Origin: Meira nashicola
Taxonomy: Eukaryota; Basidiomycota; Exobasidiomycetes; Exobasidiales; Brachybasidiaceae
Direction of reading: 5' to 3'
Length of the DNA: 64,000 bases
Assembly (NCBI GenBank): GCA_001600355.1
Contig: BCJU01000001.1
Coordinates: forward strand, 3,865,178 to 3,929,177
Of the stretch, positions 1 to 9,694 are shown one piece after another (the stretch's first letter is position 1; each line of letters begins with the position of its first letter). Made by a program: the position numbers and the translations under genes. The notes under the pieces were generated by a model. The model made no database searches, was not told the DNA's origin, and saw only the letters and a list, made by a program, of their open reading frames with translations.

Positions 1-69
1 GAAGCGATCATACTACTAGGCGAAGAATTAGGAGCAGCATGTTTACAAAATGCACCACTATGTGAATGA
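1..69 (+). CDS. 3' end of an unidentified gene (partial)
   Basis: The window opens inside a reading frame of 22 codons followed by a TGA at 67-69. Codon choice resembles that of the neighbouring genes and the frame carries no ATG, so it is best read as the last exon, or its end, of a plus-strand gene that begins outside the window. The tail is short, leucine-rich and contains two cysteines. It is too short to assign a family. It could also be chance open frame. Confidence 0.4.
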   Translation, partial: EAIILLGEELGAACLQNAPLCE

Positions 70-308
70 TGCGAATGCATTTGTAGAAAGGGGGATGGAG
101 GATAAGGTCTTAGAAAGGAAAGCTTAAATATGAATGACTCCACAAAAAATCAAAGAAATACGGGAAGAAGTTTAATTTTACGCGTCCGTGCATTTTTTTC
201 CGTTTTCCGATTGAAATACACTCGAGTATACGAAGCTTCTCAACTCTGATTGTTAAAGTATGATTGCACCCATGTTAAATAATTACAGTCATTAAGTTCC
301 AAAGCAAA

Positions 309-978
309 ATGGATGAAACAAATTCTTCAATAGCAAGCACTTCTTCCAAACATTTTATGACATCCGCATGTTTGATCACTTTGCCTATTCCTTCACCTCA
401 TGCTCCTACTCATTTGGTAGCTCATATTACCCATTTCAAAGGTCAATCACTCATGCTTTGGTGTGGAGAAGCAAGTCCATCGCTAGCTGATGCTGCTTTG
501 CAAGAAGAAAGTCAATCATCAAACCAGGTAATCCAACAAGGATCATCTTCTCTTTTGATGGAAGAGCATGTTGCACCAGCTCCGCAAACTTCACAAGAAT
601 CTATACCGCCTACTGGATTATTGGGCAAAGAGTGGGCTGTAGGAATGACAAATTCTACCAACGGTAATTCTATGTCCACTTCTCTTTTTCGATCAAATTT
701 AGACATTGCCAAACCAATGGCAGCAAGACTATGTAAGTGTTCGTGGGTGAAAGTTATCTGAATAGTACTCATCAGCTCACATCATCTATTAATTAACAGC
801 AAAACGTTTCAAGATTCCACAACTATTTCTCTCACTAGCATTACCAGACCAATTATTATCCATGCTCGATGGACCTTTCTCAGAACCATTGGGAGGAAAA
901 GCCTTACTTTTATTGGAAGGTGCACTAGGAAAGGTGATCAAGAGCGATTCAGAAGAGCAATCTACAACTTCACAATGA
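309..978 (+). CDS. PSMG4: Proteasome assembly chaperone 4 (PSMG4/PAC4 family)
   Basis: Two exons, 309-732 and 800-978, joined across a GTAAGT...CAG intron to give about 200 residues. PAC4-type chaperones pair with PAC3 and help assemble the 20S alpha ring in the cytosol. The family pattern is visible: an early beta strand reading FKGQSLMLWCG (human PSMG4 has a similar LFLWVG), a later STSLF segment, then an alanine/arginine-rich helix running into KRFKIPQLFLSLALP across the splice junction, and a final amphipathic helix. The linker at roughly residues 60-105, rich in Ser/Gln/Pro, makes the protein longer than the human form (about 120 residues). The gene is tail-to-tail with the adaptin chaperone gene, with 65 bp between the stop codons. 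Family assignment rests on motif resemblance only. Confidence 0.72.
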
Positions 979-1043
979 AATGGTTGTATACAATTATATT
1001 TTTTGGCTTGAGCCACTGTAATATAGTACATGAAAGACTGCAA

Positions 1044-2725
1044 TTATTGATCCAATAAAGCTAAAGCAACTTTTGCTGCTTCCTCTCGTCTTTGATCGTG
1101 ATTGGGAATCGCACGAACTCGCTCAGCTTGTGCAAGGACAGCCTGTAGAGTAGATTCAAAGTCGATATTGAAACCTTGTCCATTGTTCACTCTCCGACTT
1201 TTCTCCTGTTCAGACAAAGCACGTAAAAGGAAAGCGTCATCCGCATCACCAATAAAACCTAAATCATCCTCATCCAAAGAGTCAAGCGCAGTGGTCCCCA
1301 TACCATTCATTGATTGTGTCGAATCTGCTTGCACAAAATCGGTAAAGTCATCATCAAAGGCCTCCTGTTTGCTGGAAGGATTATCCTGTGCGTCATTGAC
1401 TGCCCATGCTTCGTCGGATCGTGAATTGGTTTGCTTGCTTTGCGAAGAGAAAAGATCAGGTTCATTCGATTCCAAGAATTCCTCTAATGCAGTCTGCATA
1501 TCTGCAAAACTTCTGTCGCCCGTTTGAGTAGCATTTAATCTCCCATTCTGATGCACATCTCTTCCAAGCCCAGCTTCTTGTGCCGCCTGTATCTTAGCCA
1601 TGAATAGTCTGGCGAGTTCTTCGTCTTTTTCAGTCGGTTGCGTCATTCCTGCCTCATCAATTGCGTCTAGGTCCAGCCTTAAGGATTCAAGTGTTCTTGT
1701 TAGGTTATCGTCCATATGACCATCTAAAGCAGGTAAACCACCTGACTGTATTGTGCTACTTGCCTGCTTTCTGTCTTGCTTTCTTTCCAATCCAGGCCAA
1801 GCGTGTGTCATGAGAGCTTCTCTGAGCCTTTCAATACCTTGTTTTTCGTCATCTTCATGCTCGTCGGAAAGGGAGCTCGACTCTTCATCTTGTTCATCCG
1901 CTCCAAGCATACTGTCATAATCATCGCTGACAACTTTCGCTAGATCGACGTATTCCCAACCTTCACCGGCATAGAGGTCCTCGACCTCAGCTGAATGCGA
2001 AATACCTGTAAAAGTAGTGGGGCCTGATGCATCATTGAGTGGTGATGGTAATGCAACTATCAAACTGATTGCGAGATCAAATCCTGATAAGAGAGGTATG
2101 TCATCCTTTTCACTGCTTAGTCGGTCTATTAGCTTGCGATGCTCTGTGAGTGATTGATCTCTATCGACTACTATCATTACAGCTTGAACGTTTCTGACAT
2201 CTTCCCGCAAGCTATCTATCAATTCGGTATCAGTATTTCGCGAGTTAGAAGCAACAATTGCATCACGAGAAGCAGGAGGCGGACCCAATTCAAGTGTTGC
2301 AAATATATCGCGAGCCTTTTGATCAAGAGTATTATCGTCCTCTTTCTCTTGTCTATCCGATTCTTCTGACTTCAGTCGAGCTTGTCGTGGAGCCAAACGA
2401 GATCTGCTGCTAGATCCAGTAGAACGGGTAGGGCGTAATGCTTCATTGTGTGATATTTTGAAATGAACGTCAACATCATAATAACGATTAGAAATATGCC
2501 AAGGTATATGATCTGTATCTTGATGTGTTATAGCATGACTACTGCCTTGGTCTTCATCAATTATTACTGATGAATATAAAGATTGGAATGTTTGTCAGAG
2601 TGATCTTTTCACGTATTAATCCTACCATACTCACAATGTACAATTCGTTCTGCTTGAGATACACATGCCTGAGCAGAAGTTGCCGGAATGACGAATATTT
2701 GCGAATCTTTTCTAAGCTCCGTCAT
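1044..2725 (-). CDS. AAGAB/p34-like (Irc6-type) adaptin-binding protein
   Basis: Minus-strand gene with two exons: 2725-2635 and 2566-1044, joined by a 68-nt intron (GTGAGT donor), giving 537 residues. The second exon is open upstream of any ATG; splicing to the short first exon supplies the start (MTELRKDSQ) in frame. The family binds alpha and gamma adaptins and chaperones assembly of clathrin adaptor complexes, using an N-terminal Rab-like fold. Supporting sequence is the hydrophobic strand reading LLSGFDLAISLIVAL, then EDLYAGEGWEYVDLA, then an acidic linker and GIERLREALMTHAWPGLERK, which resembles the human AAGAB segment around VKRIVQALNANVW. The C-terminal 250 residues are acidic and low in predicted structure, ending in an Ala/Arg helix. 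It is divergent by 236 bp from the PUB-domain gene. Confidence 0.7.
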
Positions 2726-2961
2726 TGCGGTAAAGGCGCGATTATTCTTTCGTTACGGAGGTAAGAGAATAGAAGAATTAAAAACAAAAGAAACAGAAAA
2801 GCCTGAATGAAATAAATAACACACGGGCCACAACCCTTAAAATTTATGCGCTAATTCATGCATCTTTTTTCTTACTCCACAAATGAATTTCGTGGATCCG
2901 CGAAAAGAAGAAATTTATTAGGTTACGCCGCGCAATGCAATTTAAAAGTAGGATATGAAGA

Positions 2962-3872
2962 ATGTATCAATACGATGACGAACATCTTTCCAAACAAATT
3001 GAGAAAATGGAAGGACGAATTGTTGAACAACAGCCAGGTAGTCCAAGAAGCGGAAATACGCCTGAACAGAGAAACGCAATTGCAGCAGCAGCTTTAGCAA
3101 GAATTGAAGAACAAAAGAAGAGGGAGGCTGCCAATGCGGTTGCTAATAAATTAGATAAGGAAAGATTTAATCATGAACAAAAGATTCGAAGATTAATCAA
3201 AGAAGTTGCAGGATCTATCAGTTACGAAAAAGCTCATGCTTGTCTTCAGGTGAGTTGAATAGGATGTATGCAGTGTTGTATGCAAAGCTAACACTCTTTC
3301 TCCTAATTAGCTTCTTCATACTTTATTCAATAATATCATCGAAAATCCAAACGAGAACAAATACAGATCGTTCAAATCAAATCAACCAAAAATTGTAAGA
3401 GATATCTTTTCCGTTCAAAATGCTGATTCATTTTTGGTAGAGAATGGATTTAGAACGATAACGTCTAATTTTCAACAAGATTGGTTCATTCCCGATTCAG
3501 ATCAATGGCCAAAAGATTGTTTAGGAATGAAAAGGATTGCATGGTCACGTAATTTGATCGGTGAAAGAATGAGAGAATATGCGGAAAATGCGGAAAGACA
3601 AAAAGAGAAGGAAAAAAATGAGAAATTAGTAGAAAAGTCAAGAAAGGTGAGTGTTGAATGTATGCATGTACGTGTGTGCAAGGTACAGAGTATTAACTTT
3701 GATTTGAGTTCCTAACTTTTAGGCTAGAGCATTGGCCGAAGCACAAGAAGATCGTGAAAGGGTCGCTTTACGAAGTCAAAGAGAGCGTAAAGCTAGGATC
3801 GCTCAAGCTGAAGCTGAAGCACAGATGCACGAAAATGTAGAAGAAGAGAACCATTTTCCCGATTATGATTAG
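2962..3872 (+). CDS. PUB-domain protein (p97/Cdc48-binding type)
   Basis: Three exons: 2962-3249, 3311-3646 and 3723-3872, both introns in phase 0 with GTGAGT donors; 257 residues. The central part (about residues 75-175) reads as a PUB domain: LIKEVAGSISYEKAHACLQ, then LLHTLFNNIIENPNENKYRS, KIVRDIFSVQNADSFLVENG and FRTIT. PUB domains bind the C-terminal tail of the AAA ATPase p97/Cdc48, so the protein is probably a Cdc48 cofactor. The flanks are highly charged Glu/Lys/Arg/Gln helices (residues 30-65 and 185-245), likely coiled coil. I see no transglutaminase, UBX or thioredoxin domain, so this is a PUB-only protein rather than PNGase or UBXN6. An upstream in-frame ATG-less stretch was not used; the ATG at 2962 starts the conserved frame. 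Confidence 0.75.
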
Positions 3873-3963
3873 AAAAGATTGATTCTTCTTTATTTTTATG
3901 TTCGGATAAACTTGATATTCTTGTATTCTCAAATCGAAACAATTGTACATTAAATTATTTTCA

Positions 3964-4134
3964 ATGAATTTATTCAACAGAGAATGGTACCTTTCCTCTT
4001 TAATGTATGTACTGTTTCCTGCATCTGTACACGTTGCCTTATCGGTTGTTATGATTTTAGCGTTGCACAACATTTTCTACCTTTCATTCTTTCCGCGTGG
4101 ATTTGGTGCCGGCGGCATGAAAGCAAAAGATTAA
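3964..4134 (+). CDS. Possible 56-residue single-pass membrane protein
   Basis: An ATG at 3964 opens a 56-codon frame starting 91 bp after the PUB gene. It encodes a basic start, a hydrophobic stretch of about 25 residues (roughly residues 13-38, around VLFPASVHVALSVVMIL) and a Gly/Lys-rich tail ending MKAKD. That layout fits a small tail- or signal-anchored membrane protein, but the frame may simply lie in the 3' untranslated region of the upstream gene. I do not recognise the family. Confidence 0.25.
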   Translation: MNLFNREWYLSSLMYVLFPASVHVALSVVMILALHNIFYLSFFPRGFGAGGMKAKD

Positions 4135-4413
4135 GATTTTGTAAATGTATGTAGTGATGATGCATGAGTGAACGGGGAAGAGATTAAATTTGACGCTAAT
4201 GATTATGTGCTAAACTACATATAAACTTTCTTATGAAAGACAGATCAGAATGGTGTATGTACCCACATGTCTTGTTCCCCCTCAAAAAGAAGAAGGTCGG
4301 TTCCGTTGCCGAATAGAAACTTAAAATCAAAGAAAGATTTAAATAGAAGATATGTCTAACAAAATCTTAAATATTCCCTCAACTTTAATCACCTTCTTTA
4401 AGTTTTTACCAAA
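4135..4413. other. Intergenic region upstream of the histidine phosphatase gene
   Basis: About 280 bp without a supported gene. A TATAAA string lies at 4220-4225 on the plus strand, about 190 bp before the phosphatase ATG. That is far for a core TATA box, so it may not be functional. The segment just before the ATG is T/C-rich with short A-runs. Confidence 0.4.
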
Positions 4414-5011
4414 ATGCGTGGTATTTTCGGTTTTGCTTTAACTTTTGCTTTGGCAGTTAACACTGTTTCTGCTTTTAGCAATAAAGTATTCCTGTAAGTG
4501 ATATGTGTCTTTAAACAAAAGGATATCTCTTTTTCTAACCGTATTCCTCTTCCACAGCATCCGACATGGAGAAAAGCCATCAGATGATGATACTACTGGA
4601 CTAAGTTCTCAAGGCGAACAACGTGCTCAATGTTTAAGAAACGTTTTCGGTGCTTCTTCAGGTTATAATATCGGTTATATTATCACTCAAGATTATAAAT
4701 CTGACGGTTCTCGTGATAGACCATATGAAACAGTTGAGCCTTTAGCAAACGATTTAGGTTTAACAATCGATCATCATTGTGATCGTGACGATACAGATTG
4801 TGCAAAAGATTCAATTAAATCTTACGCTGATAACAACACCGGAAATATTCTTGTTTGTTGGGAACATAAAGAATTAGGTGAAATCGGTGATGCTCTTGGT
4901 GGAAATTTTGATTATCCTTCAAGTCATTTCGATCTCATTTATGAAATTTACAAAAAAGATTTGACAAGCAATTCTCCTTATTCGGAAAATTGCCCAGGTT
5001 TGGACAATTAA
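4414..5011 (+). CDS. Secreted histidine-phosphatase-superfamily protein
   Basis: Two exons, 4414-4493 and 4558-5011 (phase 2 intron, GTAAGT donor), 177 residues. The first exon encodes a typical signal peptide (MRGIFGFALTFALAVNTVSA, probable cleavage after VSA). The second begins with the LIRHGEK motif, which carries the phosphorylated histidine and the arginine of the phosphoglycerate-mutase/acid-phosphatase fold; the splice falls within the codon before this IRHG. Further on are GLSSQGEQRAQCL, an SDGSRDRPYETVEPLA segment and, near the C terminus, VCWEHKELGEIGDALGG, which supplies the second conserved histidine. At 177 residues it is much shorter than fungal phytases (over 400), so it belongs to the compact branch. 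Six cysteines in the mature part suggest disulfides. Substrate unknown. Confidence 0.75.
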
Positions 5012-5549
5012 GTCAGTCAATAGAACCCCTCGCATTCACAACCAAAAAAGACCAGAATGTATCGCTGTCACCAATGAACGTCATTCATGATTTTTGAGTG
5101 TAAAGAACTTCTTCATTCATGATGAGTATGAAAAAGACGCATTCCCAAATGATGATCAATCGAAAGATGTGTTTGTGATGAGAGTTTGGAAAGAGAGTTT
5201 CGTTTTGCTAGGTATGTTGCGCAATTGACGCTAATCGCGTGTTTTGTGTTGTCTACTTAACGTACCAACACCAATAATACTTTGCATGCATGTTTTCGCG
5301 TGTCATACGATTGCGTGTTGCATGCACCTCTTTTCGGCTATGCCCCTCTCCGTTTTTCCAATTTTCTTAAAAGTGGGGATTCTGGACAACAATTGAATTA
5401 TCACCCGGCGCGTTTCCCTTTTTTTTGGTACGCTCGTACAACACAAAAACGTACGTACATACATTTCATTCATTTCTTCTTTTGCATCCATCAAAGCAAA
5501 GCAAATCGATCCTTTAAAAGTTTTTCATTCGTTCTGGTATTTACACAAA
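5012..5549. other. Intergenic region upstream of the EXPERA-like gene
   Basis: 538 bp with no supported gene. It contains a duplicated ATTCATGAT string (around 5083 and 5115) and a CGTACGTACATACATTTCATTCATTTC run (5450-5476) shortly before the next ATG, plus T/C-rich pieces typical of fungal promoters in this window. Two overlapping open frames here (5282-5590 plus, 5303-5494 minus) lack coding character. Confidence 0.4.
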
Positions 5550-6191
5550 ATGGCCGCAGCAAAAGCAATAACGATTGTCGATCCTCCTAAATGGATTATC
5601 GGTTGGTTTTTAATTTCATCTCTAATCGTAATTTGGGATACAGGTTACATCCTTGGTCGTCCTCATACTTTCAAAGGAGGTAAATGGCATTTCCTTTGGC
5701 AACCTTATCATCTTTATGGAGATGTTGATCTAATTTATTCAAAAAGATTCTTTGAATTACATAACGGATTCACACTCGCTCAAGGTTTGATGAACATCGT
5801 TGAAACAACTTTAAACTTTGTCTATCTTTATTTAGCAGCTTATCAACCAAACGCTCGTTTACGCGCAATCGCTCCTGTAATCGGTTTAATTGCTGCTGTT
5901 GCCACTTTTTGGAAAACAACTTTGTATTGGGCTCAAGATTGGTTAAGTGGTCCAAAAGGTTGGGGTTATACTGGTCATAATTCAGCTTATAACTTTATCG
6001 TCCTTTTCTTTTTGCCAAACGTTCAATGGCTCATATTCCCCGCAATAATTGCTTTCGTTTTGGGTAGATCCATTTCACAAAATCTCATTCAAGCTGCTGG
6101 TCTTGCTGGACCTGCAGGTGGAACTCGTTCGCGTACACGCAAGAGCTCAACTCCTGCCACCAGTCGCAGAAAGAGTGTCAAAGCTCAATAA
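5550..6191 (+). CDS. Four-pass membrane protein, EXPERA/EBP-like
   Basis: Single exon, 213 residues, start ATG preceded by CACAAA. Four hydrophobic segments are visible at about residues 14-36, 76-98, 104-126 and 145-175, followed by a basic Ser/Thr/Arg-rich cytosolic tail. The layout and polar residues inside helices (WDTGY in helix 1, VETTLNFVY in helix 2, HNSAYNF and NVQW in helix 4) resemble the EXPERA fold of emopamil-binding protein and TMEM97/TM6SF, which include sterol isomerases and sterol-binding ER proteins. I cannot show the exact EBP catalytic set, so sterol isomerase activity is not claimed. The Ser/Arg-rich C terminus (RSRTRKSSTPATSRRKS) ends in KAQ. A fungus-specific membrane family is an equally good description. 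Confidence 0.55.
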   Translation: MAAAKAITIVDPPKWIIGWFLISSLIVIWDTGYILGRPHTFKGGKWHFLWQPYHLYGDVDLIYSKRFFELHNGFTLAQGLMNIVETTLNFVYLYLAAYQPNARLRAIAPVIGLIAAVATFWKTTLYWAQDWLSGPKGWGYTGHNSAYNFIVLFFLPNVQWLIFPAIIAFVLGRSISQNLIQAAGLAGPAGGTRSRTRKSSTPATSRRKSVKAQ

Positions 6192-6425
6192 ATCAATACT
6201 TTGATCAACGTTATCAGCCATTTGCTTTAGAAGGCTCAAGCTTTTGGAAATGATGCTTTGATTGCTTTTCACTCTTGGTGCTTACTATACATATCTTACT
6301 GGATTTTATTCCCAACCTTTCCCTTCATCCTAACAAATTTCTTATAATCAAACTTGCCCTACTGTACAGAATCTTGACGTATACCCCACAATGCTGCTAT
6401 ATTAATAGGTGTACAACAACTTTTT

Positions 6426-8240
6426 TCAGACCGAAGTCCAGCTTCCAAAACGCTCTCGACTGGTGGAAAGGGTATATTCTTCCACGGGAAGAAGGCGCGA
6501 TTTATACATTCTTTGCATAGCCGATCCATTAGAAGCAGTCAAGATGTGTTGAGCACCACGGATGACATCCAAAACGGGTTCTTGACTTGTCCAAATGTGT
6601 AGAGGAACATCACTAGGCGCTAAAGGTCTCAATTCAGCTTCTAAACGAGTCTTTATTCCGCGCATTTGGGCACCACCTCCGACCAAGCAAATGTTTGACC
6701 ACATAAGTCCTCGTACATTCTCGTCACATTCTTCTATACTTGTACGAATCACCTCTTGCAAAGGAGCATCGTCAAGACTAATGATACCAGGATTGAACAT
6801 CACTTCTGGCACCTGGAATCGTTCACGTTCTAGGATTAAGACTTGCTCTGGCTCCTCTTCTTCGTTATGTCCATTTGTTGGTGCCACTGCCTTCTTTGTT
6901 TGTCCCTTCTTGTTGGCCTTTTTCAGCTTCTTTTTTGGTCGCTGCTTTTCAGTGTCGTCTGCTGAATCGTCTCCGCTTATTGCCGCATCAAAATCGTCGT
7001 CTGATGAATCATCTAGATCTTCTTCACTTTCTCCATCTGCATTTTTGTTGCTTTTGATAGTTGTTAATACTGATCGCTTTGTGGTACTACTATCACTGAT
7101 AAAATCATCATCATTGAGCTTGTTTAGCATTTCTTTTGATGCTCCATCTGCACCCGAGCTTCCAGGCCCTTTCCTTATGTAGCCATACTTGGAAGCATGA
7201 CTAAGATTTGCATAATCTGGCAAGACGTATTCCTGAACGATTGAATTCTTCTGCTTAGATGTCGATTCGCACATTTCAACCAGAGCAGCAAAGCTCCATT
7301 GAGAAGGATTTGAAGATCCTATGGTCTCACCTCTACGTCCTGAACTACTTGCAACAAAACAGCAACTCTCTTTAATATGCCCGACCAACCAAGATTCATC
7401 CATCATATCCCATTGTCGAAAACTGAGTGATTCTTTTAGCAAGTTTGTTAATAGCTTCTGGGAGATAACATGCCTGCGGGCCGCTTTCCAAATGATTGAA
7501 TCACCTATGACTGGAATCGTATGTGTGCCGCTGTGACCCAAATCTACGATCAACATACATTCCGGTCTTTGCCTCTTCTTTCCACTGCCGGCCATAGATG
7601 CGGAAAACAAAGCTGGGCTGTAAGGTATGAGATAGGCAGGTGCACATCTCCAGATCGATGTTGCTCCATATTCTTCCATCAGAAGCAGATCCATTGCAGA
7701 TTGCAAATCGGGAAGATTGAAGTATGCTTCTGTTAGAATTACTTGTCTACCTTGTAAAAGTTTGCCAATCTGCTTTCCATTTGTGCTTGATGTACTTGCT
7801 ACTTTTTCTTTCGCTATTGCATCAGCTAATGCCACATCCAAGATTGCTTTTTGCGCTTGCCAATCTACCACCAAACCTCGATCCATTGGCTGTCGGATTG
7901 TCAAAGAGCCAAAGTTAGTACATTTTTCATGAATCTGTGGACCGATTAGTGAAGAAGATCCAGAGCTGACACCGGCATGTCGCCTTTGAGCTTGCTGTCG
8001 TACGATCGCATTCGGACAACGAGTGATTATGGATGTTTTTGGATCTCTACCTATACTGATTCGTATGGTAAATGCACCTAAATCAATAGCTACAGGTTCC
8101 GGACCTGTTGGAATTATTCTCTGTTCTTGTTCCGCCGTCTTTTCTGCCTTTCCACTCGATTCTGTATCGTCTTTGTTAGGTTTTGGTGATGATCTACCAG
8201 CAGCAGATCGCCTCGGAAGTGAGGCTCTGCTTGATGTCAT
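6426..8240 (-). CDS. ARP6: Actin-related protein 6 (SWR1 chromatin remodeller subunit)
   Basis: Single exon, 604 residues, ATG at 8240. Arp6 is a subunit of the SWR1 complex that deposits histone H2A.Z. The actin-fold start reads PVAIDLGAFTIRISIG and is followed by CPNAIVR, DRGLVVDWQAQKAILD, VILTEAYFNLPDLQ and MEEYGATSIWR, an order and wording typical of Arp6. The nucleotide-binding repeat MLIVDLGHSGTHTIPV and a C-terminal block (FQVPEVMFNPGII, NICLVGGGAQMRGIKTRLEAEL) are present. Between them lies a charged insertion at about residues 350-460 (runs of Asp/Ser/Glu, then Lys-rich), which explains the length against roughly 400-440 for family members. It is head-to-head with the thiamine pyrophosphokinase gene, 238 bp between ATGs. 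Confidence 0.85.
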   Translation of the reverse strand: MTSSRASLPRRSAAGRSSPKPNKDDTESSGKAEKTAEQEQRIIPTGPEPVAIDLGAFTIRISIGRDPKTSIITRCPNAIVRQQAQRRHAGVSSGSSSLIGPQIHEKCTNFGSLTIRQPMDRGLVVDWQAQKAILDVALADAIAKEKVASTSSTNGKQIGKLLQGRQVILTEAYFNLPDLQSAMDLLLMEEYGATSIWRCAPAYLIPYSPALFSASMAGSGKKRQRPECMLIVDLGHSGTHTIPVIGDSIIWKAARRHVISQKLLTNLLKESLSFRQWDMMDESWLVGHIKESCCFVASSSGRRGETIGSSNPSQWSFAALVEMCESTSKQKNSIVQEYVLPDYANLSHASKYGYIRKGPGSSGADGASKEMLNKLNDDDFISDSSTTKRSVLTTIKSNKNADGESEEDLDDSSDDDFDAAISGDDSADDTEKQRPKKKLKKANKKGQTKKAVAPTNGHNEEEEPEQVLILERERFQVPEVMFNPGIISLDDAPLQEVIRTSIEECDENVRGLMWSNICLVGGGAQMRGIKTRLEAELRPLAPSDVPLHIWTSQEPVLDVIRGAQHILTASNGSAMQRMYKSRLLPVEEYTLSTSRERFGSWTSV

Positions 8241-8478
8241 CGATGCCTGTTACCAGTGATGGGAACGAGAAAGAAAGTATTTGCTTCCTACACGCCCTGT
8301 CCAACCTTTAATGTGTATGTGTGTTATTCTAGTTTGTTAGAGCGTAAAAAAATGAACCGAAGTTCTCCACCCGACCGAACATAGACTATGCGTAGCGCGT
8401 TCGTTACGCTTTCATTAGAAGAAAGTGACACCTTGGGTTTCCTCTTCTTCCTCTCATAGTCGTGACATTTGCTTTCGA
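8241..8478. promoter_or_regulatory. Shared divergent promoter, ARP6 / thiamine pyrophosphokinase
   Basis: 238 bp between two start codons on opposite strands. It carries TAGACTA at 8382-8388, a 7-mer that recurs in many promoters of this window, followed by GCGTAGCGCGTTCG. No TATA box or thiamine riboswitch (no CUGAGA-type core) is evident, so I do not propose TPP control. Confidence 0.45.
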
Positions 8479-9566
8479 ATGGAAATGTCGTCTGAAACAG
8501 CCCCGAAACAGATGGGACAAAGATGGGATGTATCAAGTATCTTAGATTCAAATAAGGAAACAATACGATATGCAGCAATCATGTTAAATTCACCGATCTT
8601 GCAACCTAACAGAAATTTAATCGAAAAGGTGTGGAAAGAAGGTGAGAAGGGATTTACAGAGTATATATGATCATTGCTGAATTATTCATCCCTTTTATCT
8701 TCCCTATTTATCTAGCAACTCTACGTCTATGTGCAGATGGTGGTGCGAATAGATTATTGGACACATTCGGTCAAAGTTGTACATTGCCTCATGAAATTAG
8801 AGGAGACTTGGATTCACTTCGGAATGAAGTAGAACAATTTTTTGCCGACAAGAAAGTCAAAATAACACGAGCAGCTTCAGAATATGCTACAGATTTGCAA
8901 AAGTGTATTATAGCTGTTGAGGAATATGAAGAAGAACATAATGAGGAATTAGTCGTTGTTATCTTGGGCGGACTGTCGGGCAGATTAGATCAAACAATGC
9001 ATACATTTCACGTTTTATGTCAATTATCAAAAGATCCTTCATCAGATAGCAAGAAACTAAAACAGGGAAACAGGAAAGCAGGTTTGGATGAGTCAGAATA
9101 TGTTCAACTTGAAAGACGAGAGAAAGCTATTGCCATTAGTGAAAATAGTGTGGCTTGGTTGCTTAGAAAGGTGAGTGATAAGCTTCGATTGGTATGACCA
9201 AAATGACTGAATTGCCCAAATCACTCAAACAGGGTAAACATATCATCGACATCGATTTAAACGTCTTTGGTCCTACGTGTGGATTATTACCTTTCGCAGC
9301 AAAAGTGACTGATTCAGATGATTCAGGCACACGTATATGGACAGAGGGATTGAGATGGAATCTTGGTGAGTTTTCGATGTGATATCATCTACTTTAAGAA
9401 TACATCTGACCTTAATCTTTCAATTCTCACTCTCACAATAGCTGGCGAGCATTCTGCAGTGGGTGGGTTCCTCTCCACCAGTAATCATCTCAAAGACCCG
9501 GTCGTGAATGTAGAAACTGAAAAAGCAATCATATGGACAATGGAGATCCGCGAAGAAGGCTCTTAG
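8479..9566 (+). CDS. THI80: Thiamine pyrophosphokinase
   Basis: Four exons: 8479-8641, 8716-9170, 9233-9365 and 9442-9566, giving 291 residues. The enzyme transfers pyrophosphate from ATP to thiamine, making thiamine diphosphate in the cytosol. Diagnostic motifs are LRLCADGGANRLLD (about residues 56-69), IRGDLDSL, the ATDLQKC segment in place of the family's TDxxK, and ILGGLSGRLDQTMH. The C-terminal thiamine-binding half follows: FGPTCGLLPF, then TEGLRWNL joined across the last intron to AGEHSAVGGFLSTSNHL, matching the family pattern of a tryptophan, a glycine turn and SxSN. All four exons join in frame. A second ATG (8485) two codons downstream could also serve as start. The gene is convergent with PHB1. 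Confidence 0.92.
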
Positions 9567-9694
9567 TATGTTGTACACTAGTCGGCAATGTATCAATATA
9601 TCACACGCAATTTCACAAATGATCCGCTGATGAGGTGTGATTGACAGTATGAATGGAGTGAGAAAATATACAAAAGACAAAGGGAACGGCCTGT

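Noticed and set aside
3768..4073. 101-codon minus-strand frame
   Set aside because: Overlaps the last exon and 3' region of the PUB gene; its hydrophobic stretch comes from T-rich DNA.
6595..7182. 195-codon plus-strand frame
   Set aside because: Antisense shadow of ARP6, including its acidic insertion; no recognisable domain.
8241..8700. TPP riboswitch near thiamine pyrophosphokinase
   Set aside because: No CTGAGA/ACCTGATCTGG-type core in the leader or first intron.
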